Under the pieces are notes generated by a model. That model worked only from the letters and a program-made list of their open reading frames with translations, searched no databases and was not told where the DNA came from. A DNA stretch of 64,000 bases. Source: CAZMVY01 sp964653435. Lineage in GTDB: Bacteria; Planctomycetota; Phycisphaerae; UBA1845; PWPN01. This document shows, in pieces, positions 62,008 through 64,000 of the stretch. Made by a program: the position numbers and the translations under genes. The stretch covers positions 1 to 64,000 of the forward strand of contig CAZZFA010000014.1 in the NCBI GenBank assembly GCA_964653435.1, in the 5' to 3' direction. The first letter of the stretch is position 1; every line of letters begins with the position of its first letter.

Positions 62008-64000
62008 GTGGGGGAATCTGAGTCCGCGCGCATCGCATCCCGCCAGTGGACTGGGGTCTCGGCCCGTGTGCCCGTGACGACTGGCACGAAAGGTGAGCGT
62101 GAGCGTGCTGAAGTAGCACGCGGTACGCGGCGGTTGCCTTTGCGAAAGACCGGGGGCCTCCTGGTCTTCGTGTTCTGCCTCGGGCAGACGTGTTATGAGG
62201 CACCGGTGTATCTGTCAGCGCCTCTTGCGGCGGAGTCAAATGAATCCTCGCAGACGTTTGATCCTTCGTCATCGGATTCGTCCGCCCCGTCGCAAAGCGG
62301 CTCGCCGGGGGACATTGTTGTCACACCATCCTTCGTCGGACATCTCACCGTTTATGAGGGAGACACCGTGGTGCTGTCCTCCGCGGAGGGCGTCGGCAAT
62401 CAGTTTTCCGGGTCGGCGTCCGTTCAATGGGCCCAACTGAGCGGGCCCCGCGTGGAACTGAACCTGGCACAAAGCGCTTCCGCATGGTTTGTCGCGCCTG
62501 CGGTTGAAGCGGACGCGGTGCTCTTGTTCCAGGTGAGCGTGAATCAGGACGGCAGGGTTACCACGGGGACGGTCGAGGTCGTGGTTCTCAATGTTGTGGC
62601 GCCGGCCCCGGCGGAACCGGCGCTTCAGATCGTGGCATCGACCAGCGTGGGTCCGGTTCCGCTGCAGGTAACGTTTGCTGCCTCGGCAGGCGAGGGTCAG
62701 AGCCTTCCAGACGGGGAGTATTCCTGGGACTTCGGTGACGGAGCCACGGCCAAAGGTCCTGAGACAGTCCATGTGTTTGACGCGGCCGGGACCTACGCGG
62801 TCAGGTTGTGTGTTGCCGCAGACGGCGGCCGCGTGCCGAGTTGCGCGACGGTTTCTATTGTCGCTCAGCCGCCTTCCTTCCCCGGCGGCGGTGGCGGCGC
62901 CGTGGCGATTCCCCCGCCGCCGCCGGCTCACACGTACCTGAGCCGCACACCGCAGTGGCCGTTGAAGACGTCGCGCGTGCTGCTCAGCGACGCCCAGATT
63001 TCGCAGGCACGAGTTCTGTGCCAGACGGACCTCGGCGGCGTCGCGCTTCGCCAGGCGGCCGTGGCGGCTGCGGCGTACTGGGTGGCGATGTCTGACCAGC
63101 AGTTGCATGATCTCTTGCCGGATGCCCGGGTACCTCGTGACATTGACGTCTCCATCGCTGGCTGTCCGCGACACGGAACCACCGTCTACCAATACGGCGC
63201 CTATCCGTGGATCCTGGATCGCGAGCACCCCTTTCGCATCACCTGTCCGATCGGCGGAGAAACCTACCCAAGCAACGACTTCGAGGCTTACTACCGCGAC
63301 GGGATGAGGAATCCGGCGATGCTGACCGGGGACTACCCCGACTCCGGCAGCGGATGGACTGCCCCGGACGGCCAGGTCTATCGGATGGTCGGATACGCCT
63401 GCCTCTGGAACTGGCGTCAGATGTGGCTGCCCGCGGTCACCACGTTGAGTCAGGCGTACGTGATGACCGGCGATCGGACATACGCTCGCAAGGCCATCGT
63501 CATGCTCGATCGTATCGCGGAGATCTACCCGGAGATGGACTTCGGCACGCAATCACGGGCCGGCGTGCTGGCCCATGGGGGAATCCGAGGGAAGATCCTG
63601 GACCAGATCTGGGAAACCTGGACGGTGCGGGATCTGGCCATCGCCTACGACCTCGTTTTCGACGCGCTGATCGGACCGGACCCCGTGTCTCTTCCCTGGC
63701 GGTCGGCGGAAGAGATTCGCGCGAATATCGAAGCCAACCTCCTGGAAGAGGCCATCGACGCCATCGGGCGCGGAGCAATCCAGGGCAACTTCGGCATGCA
63801 CCAGAGCGCCCTGGCTTATGCGGCCGTGGTGCGGCAGAACGGACCGACCGGGATGCTGCTCGATGGAATCCTTGCGCACACGGGCGGCCTGGCGGTCGAA
63901 GAAGGCTTCAACTACGCATGGTACAACCTTGTTTTCAAAGATGGGATGCCTTACGAGACATCGCCGACGTATTGCTTCAGTTGGGTCACGAATTTCACCC
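62008..64000 (+). CDS. PKD-domain polysaccharide lyase-like protein (3' end outside the window)
   Basis: An open frame runs from 62008 to the window edge, at least 664 residues. GTG 62008 has GGGAGGAG seven bases before; GTG 62068, GTG 62074 and TTG 62134 are alternatives. A hydrophobic segment (GGLLVFVFCLGQ) gives a signal or anchor. A beta domain and a PKD domain (EYSWDFGDGATAKGP... AGTYAVRLCVAAD) follow, then a Gly/Pro linker (FPGGGGGAVAIPPPPP). The later part is all-alpha (WNWRQMWLPAVTTLSQAYVM, KILDQIWETWTVRDLAIAYD), like alginate lyase or heparinase II/III families. It probably acts on an extracellular polysaccharide; the specificity is unknown. Confidence 0.78.
   Translation, partial: MGESESARIASRQWTGVSARVPVTTGTKGERERAEVARGTRRLPLRKTGGLLVFVFCLGQTCYEAPVYLSAPLAAESNESSQTFDPSSSDSSAPSQSGSPGDIVVTPSFVGHLTVYEGDTVVLSSAEGVGNQFSGSASVQWAQLSGPRVELNLAQSASAWFVAPAVEADAVLLFQVSVNQDGRVTTGTVEVVVLNVVAPAPAEPALQIVASTSVGPVPLQVTFAASAGEGQSLPDGEYSWDFGDGATAKGPETVHVFDAAGTYAVRLCVAADGGRVPSCATVSIVAQPPSFPGGGGGAVAIPPPPPAHTYLSRTPQWPLKTSRVLLSDAQISQARVLCQTDLGGVALRQAAVAAAAYWVAMSDQQLHDLLPDARVPRDIDVSIAGCPRHGTTVYQYGAYPWILDREHPFRITCPIGGETYPSNDFEAYYRDGMRNPAMLTGDYPDSGSGWTAPDGQVYRMVGYACLWNWRQMWLPAVTTLSQAYVMTGDRTYARKAIVMLDRIAEIYPEMDFGTQSRAGVLAHGGIRGKILDQIWETWTVRDLAIAYDLVFDALIGPDPVSLPWRSAEEIRANIEANLLEEAIDAIGRGAIQGNFGMHQSALAYAAVVRQNGPTGMLLDGILAHTGGLAVEEGFNYAWYNLVFKDGMPYETSPTYCFSWVTNFT

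Overview
The window looks like a chromosomal segment of a GC-rich Planctomycetota bacterium, probably of the Phycisphaerae or a related lineage. The taxon is an inference. It rests on exported Gfo/Idh/MocA oxidoreductases and a sugar-isomerase-like protein with twin-arginine signals, a BtpA-family protein, an MJ0042-like zinc ribbon, and secreted glycosidases ending in paired Asp-rich, dockerin-like loops of the D-x-D-x-D-x-D-V-D-L-x-D-F type followed by CF-x-GPN. No rRNA, tRNA, CRISPR array, transposase or phage gene was seen.

Layout. 0.2-17.4 kb is mainly carbohydrate work: a secreted lipoprotein of unknown role, a GHL10-like glycosidase, a HAD phosphatase, an exported oxidoreductase, a GH29 fucosidase, two tandem paralogous dockerin-type glycosidases, a nucleoside hydrolase and a LarA-like racemase. 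17.7-27.8 kb holds putA, a second exported oxidoreductase, a thrC-dapB pair and a GH42-like lipoprotein. 27.7-36.9 kb is largely housekeeping: PHP protein, Nudix-rhomboid pair, dxr with a giant RseP-type protease, murI and a BtpA protein. 37-52 kb is mixed: MoxR ATPase, moaC, aldo-keto reductase, an exported Fe/Mn superoxide dismutase, a dipeptide epimerase, a GntR regulator, and TPR and PDZ proteins. 52.6-57.5 kb holds a 52-residue exported peptide behind a strong promoter, an acyltransferase/tatD pair and the rpsP-trmD-rplS-yraN cluster, which lacks rimM.

The most unusual locus is 57.7-60.3 kb. A ribbon-helix-helix regulator lies behind two TCCTATAGGA palindromes 22 bp apart, one of them between the -35 and -10 boxes. 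It is followed by three tightly packed genes: a permease-less ABC-type ATPase, a CobW/HypB-like P-loop GTPase with extra cysteine pairs, and a cysteine-rich protein with a four-cysteine [4Fe-4S] domain. This looks like a self-regulated metallocofactor assembly or reductive-activation module whose target is not in the window. The window ends inside a PKD-domain polysaccharide lyase-like gene.

A dispersed palindromic repeat with an 80-bp core occurs four times, and a 126-bp relative once. A second, shorter repeat occurs about four times, and one copy borders a truncated gene remnant. Several sigma-70-like promoters could be read by eye (TTGnCn, 16-18 bp, TATAnT), including one upstream of a likely small structured RNA at 5.7-5.8 kb.
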